Source: CAIYRG01 sp964494505 (GTDB lineage Bacteria; Pseudomonadota; Alphaproteobacteria; Micropepsales; Micropepsaceae). Taken from it: DNA of 64,000 nt. Position numbers and translations under genes: made by a program. Where the stretch lies: NCBI GenBank assembly GCA_964494505.1, contig CAZBRO010000017.1, positions 1 to 64,000 on the forward strand. Reading direction: 5' to 3'. The notes below the pieces were generated by a model, which was not told the DNA's origin, made no database searches, and worked only from the letters and a program-made list of their open reading frames with translations. Positions 47,149-56,707 of the stretch are shown piece by piece. Within the stretch, counting starts at the first letter, position 1, and the number at the start of each line of letters is the position of its first letter.

Positions 47149-49691
47149 TTTCCGCCTCCCGCGTCAATGACGATGCGGCCGCGCTCGCGGAAATTCGGAT
47201 TGTTCGCGAGTTGGGCGATCTCAAGCGCTCCGATCGGGATTTCTCCATCCGCGAGCGAGGTCGAATTGGTGATCGAGAGCCGCTGGAAGGTATCGACCGT
47301 GACCGAGTCCACGCCTTCTACGGCCTGGGCAGCGGCGATGATCGGGCTCAGATAAACCGGCTGGCCGAAGGTGAAATTGTCGGGATGGAACAATCCGAGC
47401 CGCCCATCCGGCAGGACCGTGCTCGACAGCGCCTCTTCAACGGCCAAGAGCACGTCGCTGCGGAAATAGTCCGGCTTGACGCAGATGTGCAGTGCCACGT
47501 CGAGCGGCACGTAGCGAGGCGAATTGATCTCGAGGTCGTAGCCCGCCATGCGGAAGCGCTCGAGATGACGGCGCAGACGCGCGGCGAACAGCGCATCGAC
47601 TTCGCCGCCGCCGATGCGGTCGGGTGTCACGAAGACCGTGTACCAGCTTCCCGTCCAGCGGAACGTGGCAGCCGCCCGCTGCACGTCGGGGAGCCGTTCG
47701 GCGGCGGCTGCATAATCGGCCGCCGTCACCGCGCGCTCCTGCGTGCGGAACGCCTGCGGCGCGTCGCGGCGCGCGGCCTCGATGTCTTCCGGCTCCACGC
47801 CGCCCGCAGCGGCAATCGGGTTCGACAGCGCCGTGAACGTACCGTTCAAGACGCTGATGATATGCACGATGGATTCCGCGCCGACATTGCCGGCCGCGCC
47901 ATTGCCGATGCGATAGGTCGCGACGAATTCGGTGCCGGGATCGGGCCGCTTGCCGCGTTCGTCGTCGCCGAAACGCAACTGAGCGGTGGCATCGTTTTCG
48001 ATCTCCACCACGAAATCGGCGGCGTCGGGCAAGCTCGCCATCAGATCGCGGCGCGGCGTCCAGGGTTCGGTGACGGCCCCAAGCGTGCCAAGCAGTTCGG
48101 CAATGCGCGGCGTCGCCGTGCGCGGATCGATGGAGAGGAGCGTGCTCGCGGGCCACCACAGATCGTCGGCGGTGATGGGCACCGCAAAGAGCGTGGCGAT
48201 GTCGAAGCCATGCGTCAGGGGCGCTTGCGACAGAGCGGGGCGGAAGCGCGGCGGCACAACGATGGGCGCGGGCGCATCGCAGCAGTCGCTGGAGGCAATC
48301 GGCGCGACCGCCATCGTGGGATCGGGCACCGCGCCGAGCGGTTCGCCGGCAATCGTGCGTCCGTGGTCGGCGATGACGATATTGCCGAGCGCCACGCTGA
48401 TTTCGAGACCTTCGCGCGCGGCAACCGAGAGACAGAGCGGGAACGGCAACGCATCGGCCGCGTCCCACACGATTTCCGTCACGTCCACCGGACCATCGAC
48501 CGGGGGATCGTTGAACAACTGACCCGACGGATCGGTCGAGAGCGTGACGCCGGTCAGGCGCACCGCCCAGCGGTGGGAGTGGTCCGCGTCTTCAGGGACA
48601 AAGGTCGTCGGGCTGACGATCTCCTGGAAGACGAGGATGTCGCCCTTCTGCAGCGTATCGATGCGGCCCTTGAGCGTCGCGTTCGTCGCGCCCCGCAGCA
48701 GACAACATCCTTCATCGCCCCAGGTGTAGAAGGAGAGCCGGTTCAGGCTCTCGTCCAGCACTGCGTCCTGCGCCGTTTCAAACACCACCGCACCCGCGCT
48801 GATGGCATCGCGCAATTCCTGGCTTCCGGGCGTGACCACGACAGGAAGGTTCGGCATGGAGGTGAGCAATTGCGTGCCGCGAACCAGCGCGACATTCTGG
48901 CCGACGACATCGAAATGCACGAAGGCGCGCGCGTTGCAGCCTTCGTGCAGGAAATAATCCACCAGCCGCGCGTGGCGGCGCACCGAAACGCGCTGGCGGG
49001 CGGTCGCGAGATAGGCCTCGTTGGCGATGGCGTCCTGGCGGTAGGAGAGATTGTCCGCCGCATAGGCAATCAATTCGACCAGGGCGATGCCGAGATCGGC
49101 CGGCGAGCGTTCGGTCCAGCCCGGCACCAGGAGGCTCAGCCGGTCGAGCATCAGGCGGCGGAAGCCCTGATAATCCTTGGCCAGATAATCGATGGCAGGC
49201 GCGTTGCCCGGTTCCGGCGGACAGGGAGCCGATATCGCGCAATCGAAGTCGGTCGGGCATTCGACCTTGAACGAGAAATCGATGGACGACAGCTTCGGAT
49301 CGAAGCCGGCCGGCGGATCGCCGGTGCCGGAATTGGCGACGATGGAGAATGTATAGTTCGAGAAATCGCCGGCCGTATCCGTACGCACCACCAGAGTGTG
49401 GGGAAGATCGTCCACCGTATCGACGAGACCCGCTTCGGCTTGCGGCGGCAGCGCGTTTGCGGCTGCGCACCAGGTGATGCCGACAGTCTTGATGCGTTCG
49501 CCGCCGGTGATGCTGAGATTGTCGGGGTTCAGCGAGAAGCCCGGCCGCAGCAAGCGGATGAACAATGTCTGCTGACGCGGCGCACCGGGCGGTGAAGCAA
49601 GATCGAGCACTTCCAGGAACTCGATCGCGTTCGCCGAACCGCTGACCTTCAGCACTTCCAGGCGGCGGAGTTCGCAGCAATGAAACTTCAT
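47145..49691 (-). CDS. Baseplate wedge protein (gpJ/Afp11-like)
   Basis: 848 residues. N-terminal HCCE motif and a beta domain (about 1-150), then the baseplate J core: PAIDYLAKDYQGFRRLMLDRLSLLVPGW...SPADLGIALVELIAYAADNLSYRQDAIANEAYL, and a C-terminal wedge domain (FRTQERAVTAADYAAAAERLPDVQRA). It pairs with the 1242-residue protein. Start overlaps the gp25 gene stop by 4 bp; its own stop overlaps the next gene's start. Confidence 0.87.
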   Translation of the reverse strand: MKFHCCELRRLEVLKVSGSANAIEFLEVLDLASPPGAPRQQTLFIRLLRPGFSLNPDNLSITGGERIKTVGITWCAAANALPPQAEAGLVDTVDDLPHTLVVRTDTAGDFSNYTFSIVANSGTGDPPAGFDPKLSSIDFSFKVECPTDFDCAISAPCPPEPGNAPAIDYLAKDYQGFRRLMLDRLSLLVPGWTERSPADLGIALVELIAYAADNLSYRQDAIANEAYLATARQRVSVRRHARLVDYFLHEGCNARAFVHFDVVGQNVALVRGTQLLTSMPNLPVVVTPGSQELRDAISAGAVVFETAQDAVLDESLNRLSFYTWGDEGCCLLRGATNATLKGRIDTLQKGDILVFQEIVSPTTFVPEDADHSHRWAVRLTGVTLSTDPSGQLFNDPPVDGPVDVTEIVWDAADALPFPLCLSVAAREGLEISVALGNIVIADHGRTIAGEPLGAVPDPTMAVAPIASSDCCDAPAPIVVPPRFRPALSQAPLTHGFDIATLFAVPITADDLWWPASTLLSIDPRTATPRIAELLGTLGAVTEPWTPRRDLMASLPDAADFVVEIENDATAQLRFGDDERGKRPDPGTEFVATYRIGNGAAGNVGAESIVHIISVLNGTFTALSNPIAAAGGVEPEDIEAARRDAPQAFRTQERAVTAADYAAAAERLPDVQRAAATFRWTGSWYTVFVTPDRIGGGEVDALFAARLRRHLERFRMAGYDLEINSPRYVPLDVALHICVKPDYFRSDVLLAVEEALSSTVLPDGRLGLFHPDNFTFGQPVYLSPIIAAAQAVEGVDSVTVDTFQRLSITNSTSLADGEIPIGALEIAQLANNPNFRERGRIVIDAGGGK

Positions 49692-50056
49692 GCTGTCCCT
49701 CCCGGTGCGGTGAATGTGGCGGTTTGCGCCGTCCGGTCGGCGAGCACGATGTAATTCACCGTCACGCGCAAAGCGGAATCGTCGTTTTCGACATCGACGT
49801 CGCGAACGGCAATGAGATGGGAGAGATATAGCTGCAGCGCCGCCTGCACGAGCATCTGCGTGGTCGCGGCCAGCGCCACGCTGTTGGGCTCGAACACCAG
49901 CGCGAGCAATCCCGTGCCGAAATCGGGACGCATCACGCGCTCGCCGGGCGCGGTGAACAGCACCTGCTCGATCAGGTCGCGGATGTGGTCGTCGCGCGTG
50001 GTCGTAGCGGTCCGGCCGGAGCCATCGAAGCGATAAGGAAAGTCGAGATCGCTCAT
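49688..50056 (-). CDS. Baseplate protein gp25/gpW family (Afp9-like)
   Basis: 122 residues with the lysozyme-like gp25 wedge fold: HIRDLIEQVLFTAPGERVMRPDFGTGLLALVFEP (about 23-56) is the family core. This protein joins baseplate and sheath in contractile tails and T6SS (TssE). Its stop overlaps the wedge gene start (ATGA). Confidence 0.92.
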   Translation of the reverse strand: MSDLDFPYRFDGSGRTATTTRDDHIRDLIEQVLFTAPGERVMRPDFGTGLLALVFEPNSVALAATTQMLVQAALQLYLSHLIAVRDVDVENDDSALRVTVNYIVLADRTAQTATFTAPGGTA

Positions 50057-50066
50057 CGTGGCCTCG

Positions 50067-50381
50067 TCACAGTGCCTGGACGCGCACTTGCGCGGAGATG
50101 GGAAGCATGGGCGTGCCGGGGGCGACGCAGACGGACTGACTTGCCATGGTCACGACCGGCGAGCCGCCCGCCATCACGCGCGCAGCACCCACCACCCATT
50201 GGCCGGTGACGCAGGGGGGATTGGGCGTGCCCGTCAGCGCGCAGCCGGCAATCGCGTAGGGGCTCAGGATCGTCACCGCCGGCTGGCCGGACAGCGTCAC
50301 GCGCGGGAACGGGGCGGTCGGAATGGCCTGGCCCGCATGGGAGCAGAGAACCTGTGCGCCGAGATGAAGAATGGGTGGCAT
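50067..50381 (-). CDS. PAAR-like spike tip protein
   Basis: 104 residues with the look of PAAR-like tips in injection-system loci: VLCSHAGQA near the start, LSGQPAV.ILSPYAIAGC, and VVTMASQSVCVAPGTPM, with Cys13, 47, 57 and about 85 and His14 as probable metal ligands. It sharpens the spike and may carry cargo. Lies 10 bp from genes on either side. Confidence 0.8.
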   Translation of the reverse strand: MPPILHLGAQVLCSHAGQAIPTAPFPRVTLSGQPAVTILSPYAIAGCALTGTPNPPCVTGQWVVGAARVMAGGSPVVTMASQSVCVAPGTPMLPISAQVRVQAL

Positions 50382-50391
50382 CCATGGGCTC

Positions 50392-50904
50392 CTAGATCAC
50401 CGTCAGCGCGCCGGCATTCACATCGACCGTCGGACCCAGCATGCTGATCACCGCGCCTTTGCCGTTCGAAAGAACGATGCCCGTGTCACTGACCGAGATC
50501 GTTGCCCCCGTTGCCGTCTGGATCAGGATGCCGCCGGTCGGCCCCGGCACGTCGCTGATGACGATGCCGTTCTTCAGGGGCGTCTGGATCGTGAGCCCCG
50601 GAACCCCGGGCGGCACCGCATGCGCGAGCACCGGCACTTCAGCGGCGGAGCCCCAATAGCCACCCACCCAGATCGGATAATCCTGATCGCCGCGTTCGAA
50701 TTCGACCCACACGCCGGAGCCCGGAATGGGAACCGTGAACACACCGGTGTTGATTCCCGCAACCGGCATGCACGGCATCGCCCAGGTGGAGGGAACGAAG
50801 CCCGCCACGTCAGGCACCATCACCTGGATGCGCCCGATCTGCAGCGGGTCGACATTGTTGACCACGGTCCCGCGATATTTTCCGAACAGCGGTGCGGTCG
50901 TCAT
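50392..50904 (-). CDS. Spike protein (gpV / VgrG C-terminal-like, Afp8-type)
   Basis: 170 residues. OB-fold start (GKYRGTVVNNVDPLQIGRIQVMVPDVAG) with the GVWVEFERGDQDYPIWVGGYWG signature of phage baseplate protein V. The end is a repetitive beta-prism (GGILIQTATGATISVSDTGIVLSNGKGAVISM). Start ATG 50904 overlaps the hub gene stop (ATGA). Hub and spike, fused in VgrG, are split into two genes here. Confidence 0.88.
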   Translation of the reverse strand: MTTAPLFGKYRGTVVNNVDPLQIGRIQVMVPDVAGFVPSTWAMPCMPVAGINTGVFTVPIPGSGVWVEFERGDQDYPIWVGGYWGSAAEVPVLAHAVPPGVPGLTIQTPLKNGIVISDVPGPTGGILIQTATGATISVSDTGIVLSNGKGAVISMLGPTVDVNAGALTVI

Positions 50905-52025
50905 GTCGGCACCGTCGGGAAGGTCGAGACGAGCGCGTTGCGCGCGAGCGAAAAGCTCTGCTTGTACGAGCCGCGCTCGATCTCGTGGGTGACGCTCTTC
51001 ACGTAATAGAGGCCATCGAAGGGAAGGCCCGCGCCGCGCACGCCGACGAGCGAACGCGATTTCAAGAGGCGCCCATATTTGGCGACGTCGAGCCGTCCCC
51101 TGCCGAACACCGAATCGCTGTGCTGACCGGCATAGGCCAGACCCGCCATCAGCGCTTCGGGCGCAGAGAGATGAGCAGTGTCGTCGAGCTTTTCGATCTT
51201 GGGGGGCAGCGGCGGAACCAGCCCGAGCGGCGGATTGAGCGGCGTGACATCGGGAATGGGAACGCCGATGGGAGCCTTGCTGATCGGCTCCTGGAAGAAG
51301 ACGATGGGGATGGTCTTCTTCTCCTTGTCGAAATTGAAGGAGAGCTGCTCGACGTTGCTCTGCGCGTCCATGTTGGTGGTCAGCGCAGGCTGAGGATCGC
51401 CGACCCGGATCTCGGGCCCCCAATAGGCTTTCGATGTGCCGGGCGCGGGTCCCGGTTCGAGATAGAACACGTAGCCCGCGTCATGGGCCAATTTCATCAC
51501 ATAGGCGTAGTCGGTGCCGCGCTGCTGCGGAATCTGCTGCACGGGGATGGGCGGAATATCGAGGATGCTCGGGATCACCATCGGGATCACGCCGAGGGCG
51601 GCATATTTCGCCAGCACCAGCAGCACCCGCGCCGAAGGCGGCATCGCCGGAAAAGGAAGCCCCGGAATCTCGATGATGTCCATCAGCGCGGAAAGATCCT
51701 TGCCTTTCACGACCAGTTTGCCGACGCCGCCCTCGCCCGGCTGCATTTCAACATTGGTGGTGACGCCGTCGATGATCGATTGCGCGCTTCCGTTGATGGT
51801 GACGACCAGAACAACGCGCATCAGCGGCAGGCTGCCCCCGCCGGTCAGCAGGAACAGCGTGCGTAAGGGGGAGCGGATCGGCAACTCGAAGACCAGCTCG
51901 AATCCGCTTTGTGTGTCGCCCGATCCGTTCTCGACTTTCACGTTCACCAGCGCGTCCACGACTTCGCGCGGCGCCGGGATGGGGACCGGACCGATACGAA
52001 GCGAGAGCAGGACGCTGTTCTTCAT
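50901..52025 (-). CDS. Hub protein (gpD-like, N-terminal VgrG-type)
   Basis: 374 residues. Late-control protein D fold: VNVKVENGSGDTQSGFELVFEL near the start, a middle Pro-rich part, and a C-terminal GLYYVKSVTHEIERGSYKQSFSLARN, typical for the hub that seats the tube on the spike. Lies 15 bp downstream of the gpX-like gene. Confidence 0.85.
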   Translation of the reverse strand: MKNSVLLSLRIGPVPIPAPREVVDALVNVKVENGSGDTQSGFELVFELPIRSPLRTLFLLTGGGSLPLMRVVLVVTINGSAQSIIDGVTTNVEMQPGEGGVGKLVVKGKDLSALMDIIEIPGLPFPAMPPSARVLLVLAKYAALGVIPMVIPSILDIPPIPVQQIPQQRGTDYAYVMKLAHDAGYVFYLEPGPAPGTSKAYWGPEIRVGDPQPALTTNMDAQSNVEQLSFNFDKEKKTIPIVFFQEPISKAPIGVPIPDVTPLNPPLGLVPPLPPKIEKLDDTAHLSAPEALMAGLAYAGQHSDSVFGRGRLDVAKYGRLLKSRSLVGVRGAGLPFDGLYYVKSVTHEIERGSYKQSFSLARNALVSTFPTVPT

Positions 52026-52040
52026 GATTGCGCTTTCAGC

Positions 52041-52400
52041 TCATGTCCCCGGCGGAAACGGAATCTCGATCCGCGCGCCCAGCGTGTCGGTGAGCGCAAA
52101 GGGATCGGTGACCGCGTTGCCGTCGGCAATGCGCCAATAGAGCTCCGGGTCGGCATAGGCTTGGGCCGCGAGTCCGTCCGGCCGCTCGCCGCTCTTGACG
52201 ATGTGCTCACCCGAAATCGGGATGTCGCGCATCTGCGGGATGAAGCGGCGCAGGAGATAGACCACGCCCGGATCGGATGCATCGCGCACATAGCGGCCGA
52301 GGGGCACGCCGGCATAGCGGCTGTTGGGGCCAAACGGGCTAGAGGGAATGGCGCCCGCGTTTATCAGCAATTGCACAGGGTCGGTGGTCGTGGTGGCCAT
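52041..52400 (-). CDS. gpX/LysM-like tail protein
   Basis: 119 residues from the second ATG (MATTTTDP); the first ATG at 52406 adds two residues. The C-terminal half (GEHIVKSGERPDGLAAQAYADPELYWRIADGNAVTDPFAL) is a LysM/tail-protein-X module that usually lies next to gpD. The N-terminal part is short and unrecognised (SRYAGVPLGRYV). Gap of 13 bp after the tube-initiator gene. Confidence 0.8.
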   Translation of the reverse strand: MATTTTDPVQLLINAGAIPSSPFGPNSRYAGVPLGRYVRDASDPGVVYLLRRFIPQMRDIPISGEHIVKSGERPDGLAAQAYADPELYWRIADGNAVTDPFALTDTLGARIEIPFPPGT

Positions 52401-52413
52401 TCTCATGCGTCCA

Positions 52414-53076
52414 TCATGGGATGTTGGTGATGCCGAGCGGGGCGAAGGAAGCGCTGCCGGCTTTGGCAGCCAGTGCCTCGCGATTGCGCAAATAACTCAG
52501 GAAGATCGTGCCGCCTCTGTGCGTGAAGCCGAGGTCGTCGGTGCTCATCACGCGCAAGCCCAGGCTGACCTTGGCGCGGATGGGATTGAGCACGGGATCG
52601 AACGCCTCTTCGGTGATGGAGAATTCCGTCACCCGGACCGGCACGACGCGATTCTTGCTCCAGACGAAAATCACCAGCGGCGCTTCGGGCGGAATGATCT
52701 CCAGCGTGCCGTTTTCGGTTTGCTGGGCGACGTTCAGGATTTCGTCTACGGACGGATTGACCAGCGATTCCAAAATCGCGAGCTGCGGCCCGATTCCGAA
52801 TTGCACTGCATTGGCGTTGCTATCGGGAAATTCGAGCTGATCGGTGGCATCGATTTCCGCGTCGAGCTTGATCGATTCGATGGCAGGCCCTTTCAGGCGG
52901 AAAGGCTGCGCGCGTTCCCCGCCGCCATCCCCGCCCACGCCCTGCACCTGATAGCTGCGGGTCAGCGAGTCGGGATTGTATTGCAGCGCGATGGTGCGCT
53001 GCACCGCGCCGCCGCCGGGCGCCAGAACCACGAGGCCGCCTTTCAGGAGCCGGGGCGAAGCGCTGAAACCGCTCAT
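52414..53076 (-). CDS. Tube-initiator/hub-adaptor protein (CIS tube, Afp7-like)
   Basis: 220 residues. IALQYNPDSLTRSYQVQG (about 28-45) is the hallmark of the CIS tube / LysM-adaptor family in contractile injection systems. The rest is a beta-barrel tube fold (FVWSKNRVVPVRVTEFSITEEAFDPVLNPIRAKVSLGLRV). It likely joins hub and inner tube. Its ATG is overlapped by the stop of a 26-codon ORF. Confidence 0.85.
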   Translation of the reverse strand: MSGFSASPRLLKGGLVVLAPGGGAVQRTIALQYNPDSLTRSYQVQGVGGDGGGERAQPFRLKGPAIESIKLDAEIDATDQLEFPDSNANAVQFGIGPQLAILESLVNPSVDEILNVAQQTENGTLEIIPPEAPLVIFVWSKNRVVPVRVTEFSITEEAFDPVLNPIRAKVSLGLRVMSTDDLGFTHRGGTIFLSYLRNREALAAKAGSASFAPLGITNIP

Positions 53077-53153
53077 GGATTGCCTCTTGCATCGACAGCA
53101 CCCGACGCAAGCGCGTCAATGCCGGGTTTGACCGCAAGCGTGCGCTCAGTCAT
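53073..53153 (-). CDS. Candidate 26-residue micro-ORF bridging two injection-system genes
   Basis: Starts ATG 53153, inside the end of the 75-residue gene (8-base overlap), and stops in an ATGA overlap with the tube-initiator gene. The predicted peptide begins MTERTLAVKPGIDALASG. Overlaps at both ends match the translational coupling seen along this operon. It may be a true small protein or only a device for ribosome hand-over. Confidence 0.35.
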   Translation of the reverse strand: MTERTLAVKPGIDALASGAVDARGNP

Positions 53154-53373
53154 GCCGGCCTCCGCTCTGCTTCGCGCCGTTATTGATGTTCATTGCACCA
53201 AGCCGTTCGCCGATGCCTCCCGCAACCGCGCGCGCGAGCGGACCGGATTGCGTTTGCCCGCTCTGAAGCTGCGAGCGAATGGCGCTTGCCAGCACGTCCG
53301 GCGACATGCCGTCCGGCATCGGCTCGTCCAGCACCAGCTTCTTGATGTGGAGATGGACCGCGTTCGGCTTCAT
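53146..53373 (-). CDS. Small injection-system protein (75 residues)
   Basis: Begins MKPNAVHLHIKKLVLDEP. A VHLHI..LVLD strand of this type starts small proteins in many eCIS loci. The rest is helical with a Gly-rich part (AVAGGIGERLGAMN). Its ATG overlaps the ATPase stop (ATGA). Role unknown; possibly a baseplate or assembly factor. Confidence 0.6.
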   Translation of the reverse strand: MKPNAVHLHIKKLVLDEPMPDGMSPDVLASAIRSQLQSGQTQSGPLARAVAGGIGERLGAMNINNGAKQSGGRHD

Positions 53374-55361
53374 CCGGCACCCCTCGTCGCCGCGTCGCCC
53401 ATGGAACGTTCGAGCTTCGCGAATTCGGCGCGCGCAGCGCTCATCAGCACGGACTGATCGATCGGACTGCCGCCGTCGGCTGCCTTGAAGGCCGCGTTCA
53501 GCGCGATGCTGTGAATGTGCCCGCCCGGCAGACTGAGCCGCGCCAGCGCCTTGAAATCGACATCGCCCAAGGGCGCCCGCGGCGGGAATTGACGGCGCCA
53601 GATCTGTTCGCGCGCCGCGGCATCGGGGAACGGGAAATTCACCACAAACCGGATGCGGCGGAGGAACGCGCGATCGAGTGCGCTTTTCATGTTCGTGGTG
53701 AGGATCGCGAGCCCGCGATAAGCCTCTACCCGCTGCAGCAAATAAGCGACCTCGATATTGGCGTAGCGGTCGTGGCTGTCCTTGACTTCGCTGCGCTTGC
53801 CGAACAGCGCATCGGCTTCGTCGAACAGCAGGACTGCGCCGCTCGATTCCGCCGCATCGAACAGGCGTTTCAGATTCTTCTCGGTCTCGCCGATATATTT
53901 GCTGACGAGCGTTGCGAGATCGACACGATAGAGATCGAGCCCGACCTCGTTGGCGATGGCTTCGGCGGCAAGCGTTTTGCCGGTGCCGGATTCGCCCGCG
54001 AACAACGCCGTCATCCCCTGGCCGCGCGCATGTTTCTCGCCGAAGCCCCAGTCCTGATAGACGCGCTCCCGGTGCTGCAGGTGGCGCGCCATGTCGCGCA
54101 GGGTCGCGAGATGCGCGGGAGGCAGGACGAGATCGTCGAAATCGAGGCGGGTCACGATGCGTTGCGCCAGCGCGTCCAGCCCGCCGCGCGCGGCTTCGCG
54201 GGCGAGCGGCCAAGCGGCGGCGGCACGCTCCGGTGGAGGGCTCGCGAGCAGGCGTTCGACCACATCGTCTGTCGCGGCGGGACCGAGATGGAATTGCATC
54301 GCGGCGCGGCCAAGCGCGACGCGGACATCCTCGGCTCCATCGGCATTCGACGAAAGCTCATTCCATCGCGCGAGCAGGACGCCCCGAGCGTGCGCCGCAT
54401 CCGGGGACGGCAAGGTGAAGCGCACAATACGAGGGCCGTGCGGCAGAGCGGCGAGCACGGGCGCCGGCTGACCGAGCCAGAGTAGCGCACCGCGCAATCG
54501 CGCCGTGAAATTCACTGCAAGCCGTTCGCTCGCTTCATCCACGCAAAGAACCGGAACGGCGCCCGTCAACGCGGCTTCCCGATCCACGTGAAGGGCGATG
54601 GTGTCCATTTCGCCTGGGTCTGCAGGCAAATCCTGCGCGGCGATCCAGAGCCCCGATTGCGCGATATGCGCGAGCGCGGCAAAGGCGCAATCGCGCAAGG
54701 CGACCGTATCGCCGCGCTCGCTTTGGACCGCCACGATGCGGCTCTGGATATCGGACGAGAGCGCGCGGGCGATCTCACCGGCGATCGCCACCTCCGGTGC
54801 GACGGGCGTTCGGACGTGTGGTTGAACGACGCGCGCGATGGCGCTGAGCCGCGAATCGGTAGCCGGCACGCCACCGATGAAGTGCAGAATGCGCTCGTCC
54901 ATGCGCAACGGCGCAAGTGCGAGCGGCGCGCCTGTTTCCGGCTCGATCATCCGCCAATGGCGCAAGGGCGCGTCGGGCGACAGAGCGTCCCAATGCGCGG
55001 CGGTCAGCGCGCGGAAGCCGAGACCGAAGCTCGCCCGGTTCGATGCGCCGCCATTCAGCGCGGCGACGGCGCTCCGCAACCCTTCATCGAGTTCGAGCCC
55101 GGCAACGAGCAGCAAAAGCTCGCGCTCGAACGGCGAAAGCCGAAACGTCTCCGCGCATTGCAGAAGCGCCGGCACGAAATCGGCTGCGTCGCCGCTTTCG
55201 ACGTAGTCCCTCACGGCGTCGGACCCCGATTGCGCCGCGAAACTCTGGAGCCGCGCGCGCAGCCGCCCAATCGCCGCGACGAGCCATTGCTGATTGCGTT
55301 CCGGCCAATCCGACGCAGGCGCCATTCCATCCGGCGGGGGAGTCTTGGTGCGCGCGTTCAC
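53370..55361 (-). CDS. AAA+ ATPase of the contractile injection system (Afp15-like)
   Basis: 663 residues, GTG start overlapping the upstream stop (GTGA). The N-terminal half is helical/winged-helix-like. The AAA+ module is C-terminal: Walker A GESGTGKT (about 455-462), Walker B LLFDEADALFG (about 508-518), sensor LTTNMK and an Arg-finger region (ALDRAFLRRIRF). This family is a hallmark of eCIS loci, needed for particle assembly, and is unrelated to ClpV. Confidence 0.93.
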   Translation of the reverse strand: MNARTKTPPPDGMAPASDWPERNQQWLVAAIGRLRARLQSFAAQSGSDAVRDYVESGDAADFVPALLQCAETFRLSPFERELLLLVAGLELDEGLRSAVAALNGGASNRASFGLGFRALTAAHWDALSPDAPLRHWRMIEPETGAPLALAPLRMDERILHFIGGVPATDSRLSAIARVVQPHVRTPVAPEVAIAGEIARALSSDIQSRIVAVQSERGDTVALRDCAFAALAHIAQSGLWIAAQDLPADPGEMDTIALHVDREAALTGAVPVLCVDEASERLAVNFTARLRGALLWLGQPAPVLAALPHGPRIVRFTLPSPDAAHARGVLLARWNELSSNADGAEDVRVALGRAAMQFHLGPAATDDVVERLLASPPPERAAAAWPLAREAARGGLDALAQRIVTRLDFDDLVLPPAHLATLRDMARHLQHRERVYQDWGFGEKHARGQGMTALFAGESGTGKTLAAEAIANEVGLDLYRVDLATLVSKYIGETEKNLKRLFDAAESSGAVLLFDEADALFGKRSEVKDSHDRYANIEVAYLLQRVEAYRGLAILTTNMKSALDRAFLRRIRFVVNFPFPDAAAREQIWRRQFPPRAPLGDVDFKALARLSLPGGHIHSIALNAAFKAADGGSPIDQSVLMSAARAEFAKLERSMGDAATRGAG

Positions 55362-56707
55362 GGCGGCACCACGATCTGCTGCGTGGGATCGAAGATCGGA
55401 GCAGGCCCGCTCTTGTCGATGAGCACGCTTTCCGCGCCGTCCGCGCGCAGCCTCAACCAATGGTTCCCGGCGGCGAGACTGTTCGGGAATTGGAACACCA
55501 GCGGATCGGAGGCATTGACCCGCTGTTGTGCTGTTGCTTCGACCGTGTCCAGCAATAGGGTCGCGCGCTGTTCGAGACGCACCTGCGGGCGGGAGTCGAT
55601 CGTCACGGTCACCTGCGGCGGCGCTCCCCCGCGCGTTACGCTTGCGGCCGGAAGACCCAGCGGCACATCGGCGGCGATGACGGGCGCCGGCGCGAGCACA
55701 AGCGGGATCGCGTTGGTCTCGCGCGGATTCAGTTCGCCGGTCGGCGTGAAGAGGATGCTCACGGCCCATTGGCCGGGCGCGAAGGCCGTCTGCGCCCCCG
55801 CATCGTTGGGCAGGGTGAATTTGATTTCCGTTCCAGCCGCATTCGGCGCCGCCGGCACGAGCGTCAAGGGCGTCGTCACGAGGCGATGCGTCAGCAGCAC
55901 GCTGTGGCCTGCGCCCGCCAGCCGCACGCCCGACACCGTGATGACATCGCCGAGCACGGCGCTGTTCTTTTCGGAAGGCGGATCGGCGGTGAACAATGTC
56001 GGCAAAGGCGGCAGCATATCGGCGTTCACCACCACGCCGCGGTCGCGATGTGTGACCGGATCGACGGTCCCGCGCGAGAGAACCGGCAAGGGCGTGCGGC
56101 CGGGCTTTGTGCCCTCGATCAGCACGACCGACACCTGATAGGCGGACGATGGGCGGTAATGGGTCTGGATCGCCGACCAGAGCTTCGACATTTCATCGTT
56201 GCTCATGACGGCCGGCGTGATCTTGATCTGCTCGACCTGATCGGCGAGGTCGGACGCGGCAACCGCCTGAAACGCGGGCGGCAGCATGCTCACATCCAGC
56301 GGGCTCGGGTCGAGCGCGCGGCGAATGGCGGCACGGTCGAGAACCGGGCGTTCGTGCAGCAGATGCATGGCATAGCCAAGCAGTATCTCCGCCTGGAAAT
56401 CGGCGCGGGCATAGGCCGTGAGCAGGTAATGGAGATCGAGCGCGAGCGGCTGATTGGTCAGGCGGTCGCCGCGGACCGAATCGCGCGAGGGCATCTGGGC
56501 ATTGCGCCACGCTGCGTTTGGCGTGACCTGATGCAGAAAGATGTTAAGCCGCGGCGGCTCTTCGACATTGTCGGTGTCGATGACGTCGGGTGCGACCGCG
56601 CTCACATTCACGGTTGCGCCGATGGCCGCGCCTGCTTCGATCATGCCGTTGTCGAGCAGATTGCGGAGCACCGCGCTCACCGCTCCGATGGCGAGCGGGG
56701 AACTCAT
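55358..56707 (-). CDS. DUF4255 tail terminator/cap protein (Afp16-like)
   Basis: 449 residues. The N-terminal 190 residues are the DUF4255/Pvc16 domain (IGAVSAVLRNLLDNG; PPRLNIFLHQVTPNAAWRNAQMPSRD; LALDLHYLLTAYARADFQAEILLGYAM), which caps sheath and tube. The C-terminal half holds Ig-like beta domains (PLPTLFTADPPSEKNSAVLGDVITVSGVRL onward) that may decorate the cap. TGA/GTG overlap with the ATPase gene; 4-bp overlap with the upstream gene. Confidence 0.9.
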   Translation of the reverse strand: MSSPLAIGAVSAVLRNLLDNGMIEAGAAIGATVNVSAVAPDVIDTDNVEEPPRLNIFLHQVTPNAAWRNAQMPSRDSVRGDRLTNQPLALDLHYLLTAYARADFQAEILLGYAMHLLHERPVLDRAAIRRALDPSPLDVSMLPPAFQAVAASDLADQVEQIKITPAVMSNDEMSKLWSAIQTHYRPSSAYQVSVVLIEGTKPGRTPLPVLSRGTVDPVTHRDRGVVVNADMLPPLPTLFTADPPSEKNSAVLGDVITVSGVRLAGAGHSVLLTHRLVTTPLTLVPAAPNAAGTEIKFTLPNDAGAQTAFAPGQWAVSILFTPTGELNPRETNAIPLVLAPAPVIAADVPLGLPAASVTRGGAPPQVTVTIDSRPQVRLEQRATLLLDTVEATAQQRVNASDPLVFQFPNSLAAGNHWLRLRADGAESVLIDKSGPAPIFDPTQQIVVPP

